Shown one piece after another: positions 5,387 through 7,120 of a stretch of 7,120 bases of DNA. Origin of the DNA: Dehalococcoidia bacterium (GTDB lineage: Bacteria; Chloroflexota; Dehalococcoidia; Dehalococcoidales; JAUVZE01); contig JAUVZE010000054.1 in NCBI GenBank assembly GCA_030602665.1, positions 1 to 7,120 on the forward strand. The letters run 5' to 3'. The first letter of the stretch is position 1. Every line of letters starts with the position of its first letter. Below the pieces are notes generated by a model. It made no database searches and was not told the DNA's origin. It worked only from the letters and a program-made list of their open reading frames with translations. The translations under genes were made by a program, and so were the position numbers.

Positions 5387-6346
5387 TTGGATATAGGGGC
5401 AATCTGGGATTTAATTGCGCTTCAGCCAGTGATAAATATTCTCATTGTACTGACGGACTATTTGTTCAGTAGCTTTGGGCTGGCTATTATTGCGCTAACT
5501 ATTGTGGTTAACGTTTTGATGTATCCAATTACCATGAAGCAGCTTAATGCGATGAAAGCCATGCAAACCCTTCAGCCCAAGATTGCTGAGCTTCAGAAGA
5601 AGTATGCCAAGGACAAGCAAAAACTGGCTCAAGAGCAGATGAAGCTGTATAAGGAGTCGGGCATGAGCCCTGCTGGTTGCTTGCTGCCCATGTTAATGCA
5701 AATGCCCATCTGGATAGCTCTCTATCAGTCAATCATACGGGTTTTAGCGGTGACCCCTGAAGATTTCCTGGGTCTGTCTCAGTATCTCTATTCCTGGCCC
5801 GTAGTATATTCTCTGCTGCCCCTGGGGGATAGGTTCCTGTGGTTGAACCTGGCTACACCTGATACATTGCTGGCTGTCTTGGTAGGGGGTACCATGTGGC
5901 TACAGCAGAAGATGGCAACGCCGACGGTGGCTGACCCAAGGCAGGCGACGCAGAGCCGGATGATGCTGTGGATGATGCCACTCATGTTTGGTTTCATTTG
6001 TTTATCCTTCCCCAGTGGTCTGGCTCTCTTCTGGGCGACTTCAAGTGTTATCAGAATTGTTATCCAATACTACGTCACTGGCTGGGGAGGGTTGGTTAAA
6101 ACAGCCACTCCCAGGTCAACCGGCCGCGATAAAAGGTATATGAAGCGTATCACCCAAGTAGAACAAGCCCCTTCAGGGGCTCCTACTGAGGCTGATATTG
6201 TAGAGCCGAGTGCTACAGAGGAGGCGGGAGATTATGGAAGAAGTGGAGATGAGCGCCAAGAGCGTAGAGGCGGCTATCCACCAAGCCTTAGAGCAATTAG
6301 GCGTCAGTCGGGACGAGGTAGAGGTCACCGTCCTAAGCGAAGGTAA
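5387..6346 (+). CDS. yidC: membrane protein insertase YidC/Oxa1/Alb3 family, short form
   Basis: YidC inserts and folds proteins in the cytoplasmic membrane, alone or with SecYEG. The product is 319 residues from TTG 5387; GAGGT (5374-5378) lies eight bases ahead and TAG at 5378-5380 closes the frame upstream, so no ATG start is possible. It lacks the large periplasmic P1 domain of proteobacterial YidC. An amphipathic lead (about 9-27) precedes the first core helix (about 30-49). The cytoplasmic helical hairpin follows (about 51-92, MKAMQTLQPKIAELQKK), then GCLLPMLMQMPIW (97-109) and further membrane helices around 156-173, 192-210 and 211-229. In the first core helix the sequence reads TIVVNVLMYPIT, with Asn42 where the groove arginine is expected (E. 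coli TFIVRGIMYPLT). The C-terminal tail from about 240 is polar and basic, and its last 37 residues (12 Arg) overlap jag in another frame. Confidence 0.93.
   Translation: MDIGAIWDLIALQPVINILIVLTDYLFSSFGLAIIALTIVVNVLMYPITMKQLNAMKAMQTLQPKIAELQKKYAKDKQKLAQEQMKLYKESGMSPAGCLLPMLMQMPIWIALYQSIIRVLAVTPEDFLGLSQYLYSWPVVYSLLPLGDRFLWLNLATPDTLLAVLVGGTMWLQQKMATPTVADPRQATQSRMMLWMMPLMFGFICLSFPSGLALFWATSSVIRIVIQYYVTGWGGLVKTATPRSTGRDKRYMKRITQVEQAPSGAPTEADIVEPSATEEAGDYGRSGDERQERRGGYPPSLRAIRRQSGRGRGHRPKRR
6218..6224 (+). promoter_or_regulatory. ribosome binding site that fixes the jag start
   Basis: GAGGAGG ends nine bases before ATG 6234 and lies inside the yidC coding sequence. It argues for ATG 6234 rather than the in-frame GTG at 6210, which lies upstream of this site. 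Confidence 0.7.
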
Positions 6347-6917
6347 AACTGGCATCCTGGGTCTGGGTGCTGAGGAGGCCAGGATTAGGGTGAGACCATT
6401 GGTGCCTATACCTGAGAAAGAAAGTGATATAGCTGAGGCAGCTAGGAGAGTCTTGGAGACGCTTCTTGGTAGAATGGGAGTGCTGGCCTCGGTTATACCT
6501 TGTACCCAACCCCCTGAGGGGGGAGAAACTGTAACGACTGCTTCTATTGCTTTTGATATAAAGGGTGATGACCTGGGGATTTTGATTGGGCGGCGTGGGG
6601 AGACACTTTCCTGTTTACAGTATATGGTTAGACTCATTATGGCTCACCAGAGGAAGGTCTGGCTGCCTATATTTATTGATGTGGATGGGTATAAGGAGCG
6701 TCGCTATAAAGCATTACGGAGTTTAGCTTTACGTATAGCGGAGCAGGTGAAGGTTAAGCGGGCGCCATTTACCCTAGAGCCGATGCCCGCTTATGAAAGG
6801 CGTATCATCCATCTTACCTTAGCTGACCATCCTGATGTTGCTACTGAGAGCACTGGTGTAGGTGAGGCTCGTAAGGTAGTTATTCTGCCCAAAGAAGGTA
6901 GCCTAGGGGTAGATTAA
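6234..6917 (+). CDS. jag: RNA-binding protein Jag/KhpB (Jag-N, KH and R3H domains)
   Basis: Jag (also called KhpB or EloR) is a cytoplasmic RNA-binding protein commonly encoded next to yidC; in streptococci it is linked to cell elongation. From ATG 6234 the product is 227 residues. A Jag-N domain covers about 1-53 (SAKSVEAAIHQALEQLGVS, then GKTGILGLGAEEARIRV). A KH domain covers about 64-148, with the GxxG loop GRRG at 119-122 in LIGRRGETLSCLQ. An R3H domain covers about 150-219 with Arg189 and His193 in YERRIIHLTLADHPDV, and ends in GEARKVVILP. All three domains look intact. The frame extends upstream to a GTG at 6210, but homologues begin like MEEVE and the ribosome binding site favours 6234. 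Its first 113 bases overlap the end of yidC out of frame. It is the last gene of the operon; no clear terminator follows. Confidence 0.94.
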   Translation: MEEVEMSAKSVEAAIHQALEQLGVSRDEVEVTVLSEGKTGILGLGAEEARIRVRPLVPIPEKESDIAEAARRVLETLLGRMGVLASVIPCTQPPEGGETVTTASIAFDIKGDDLGILIGRRGETLSCLQYMVRLIMAHQRKVWLPIFIDVDGYKERRYKALRSLALRIAEQVKVKRAPFTLEPMPAYERRIIHLTLADHPDVATESTGVGEARKVVILPKEGSLGVD

Positions 6918-6924
6918 ATTTAGA

Positions 6925-6953
6925 TTGATTTATTCTTTATAGTGTGCTAATCT
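6925..6953 (+). promoter_or_regulatory. candidate extended -10 promoter for the T-box leader
   Basis: TTGATT (6925-6930) is a 4 of 6 match to the -35 box and is followed after 17 bases by TAATCT (6948-6953), a weaker -10. TGC (6945-6947) directly before it supplies the TGN of an extended -10 promoter. Transcription would start near 6960, just ahead of the T-box structure, which fits a separate transcription unit beginning after jag. Confidence 0.5.
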
Positions 6954-6971
6954 TTAGTGGGAAAAGGCAGT

Positions 6972-7120
6972 GACGGAGAAGAGTACGGGAGGTAATTGAT
7001 ACCCAGCGAGTCTGGTACGGTGTAAGCAGATGTGTCCGCTCCCGGAAAATCACTCCTGAGCCACCAACCGAACGGTCTTAAAACCTAGTAGACTTGGTCG
7101 GTAACGTCAGCCGTTATCAT
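6972..7120 (+). promoter_or_regulatory. T-box riboswitch, apparent isoleucine specifier (ileS-type leader), cut by window end
   Basis: T-box leaders sense uncharged tRNA by pairing a specifier codon with the anticodon and a UGGN bulge with the tRNA 3' end. The landmarks appear in order. GGAG (6975-6978) pairs with CTCC (7053-7056). An S-turn is formed by AGTA (6982-6985) opposite GAA (7045-7047). CGGGAG (6986-6991) pairs perfectly with CTCCCG (7039-7044). AGCGAG (7005-7010) follows, then TCTG/CAGA (7011-7014 with 7027-7030) enclosing a GGTG loop (7019-7022). The base after GAA is followed by ATC (7049-7051), an isoleucine codon, in the same register as recalled for ileS leaders of actinobacteria. 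TGGT (7095-7098) fits a tRNA ending in ACCA. GTAACG (7101-7106) can pair with CGTTAT (7112-7117), possibly part of the expression platform. The regulated gene, presumably ileS, lies beyond 7120. Confidence 0.8.

Noticed and set aside
6173..6637. 154-codon open frame on the - strand across the yidC-jag junction
   Set aside because: It is antisense to the conserved Jag-N and KH coding regions, shows no family motif and is serine- and leucine-rich in the manner of a shadow frame.
1..7120. Mobile element, CRISPR array or defence system
   Set aside because: No transposase, integrase, spaced repeats, terminal inverted repeats or toxin-antitoxin pair was seen; apart from the zinc-ribbon remnant the window is core chromosomal genes.

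Overview
The window reads as chromosomal DNA of a bacterium, most likely a Chloroflexi of the class Dehalococcoidia. This rests on remembered gene order (rpmH-rnpA-yidD-propeller-yidC-jag next to rpsF-ssb-rpsR), a short YidC without the large periplasmic domain, a fragment resembling the DUF5679 zinc-ribbon family, heavy use of GTG and TTG starts, and an isoleucine-type T-box leader. It is an inference, not a proof. All supported genes lie on the + strand.

Layout. Positions 1-765 hold the 3' half of an IlvD/Edd-family dehydratase. Positions 766-1059 hold a promoter-like element and a short fragment resembling the C-terminal end of a DUF5679 zinc-ribbon protein. Positions 1060-1833 encode a creatininase-family amidohydrolase. 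A strong extended -10 promoter (TATAAT at 1981-1986) then starts the operon rpsF (S6), ssb, rpsR (S18), ending at 3167. A 253-base spacer carries an 8-bp inverted repeat and ends in a textbook promoter (TTGACA, 17 bases, TATAAT, 3361-3389). That promoter drives rpmH (L34), rnpA (RNase P protein), yidD, a lipoprotein-like eight-repeat PQQ-type beta-propeller, yidC and jag, with gaps of 23 bases or less or overlaps throughout. After jag, a new promoter (6925-6953) leads into a T-box riboswitch (about 6972 to the window end) with an apparent ATC (Ile) specifier. The regulated gene, probably ileS, lies outside the window.

How the genes work together. The first operon supplies the S6 and S18 ribosomal proteins and the single-strand DNA binding protein. 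The second couples ribosome and RNA-processing parts (L34, RNase P protein) to the membrane-protein insertion machinery (YidD, YidC) and to the RNA-binding protein Jag/KhpB. The propeller between yidD and yidC is the least expected member and could be an extracytoplasmic partner of the insertase.

Most notable observations: the propeller inside the yidD-yidC operon; an asparagine where YidC usually has the arginine of its hydrophilic groove; a 113-base out-of-frame overlap in which the jag start region also encodes an arginine-rich YidC tail; the DUF5679-like remnant; and the T-box at the right edge. I saw no CRISPR array, insertion sequence, tRNA or rRNA.
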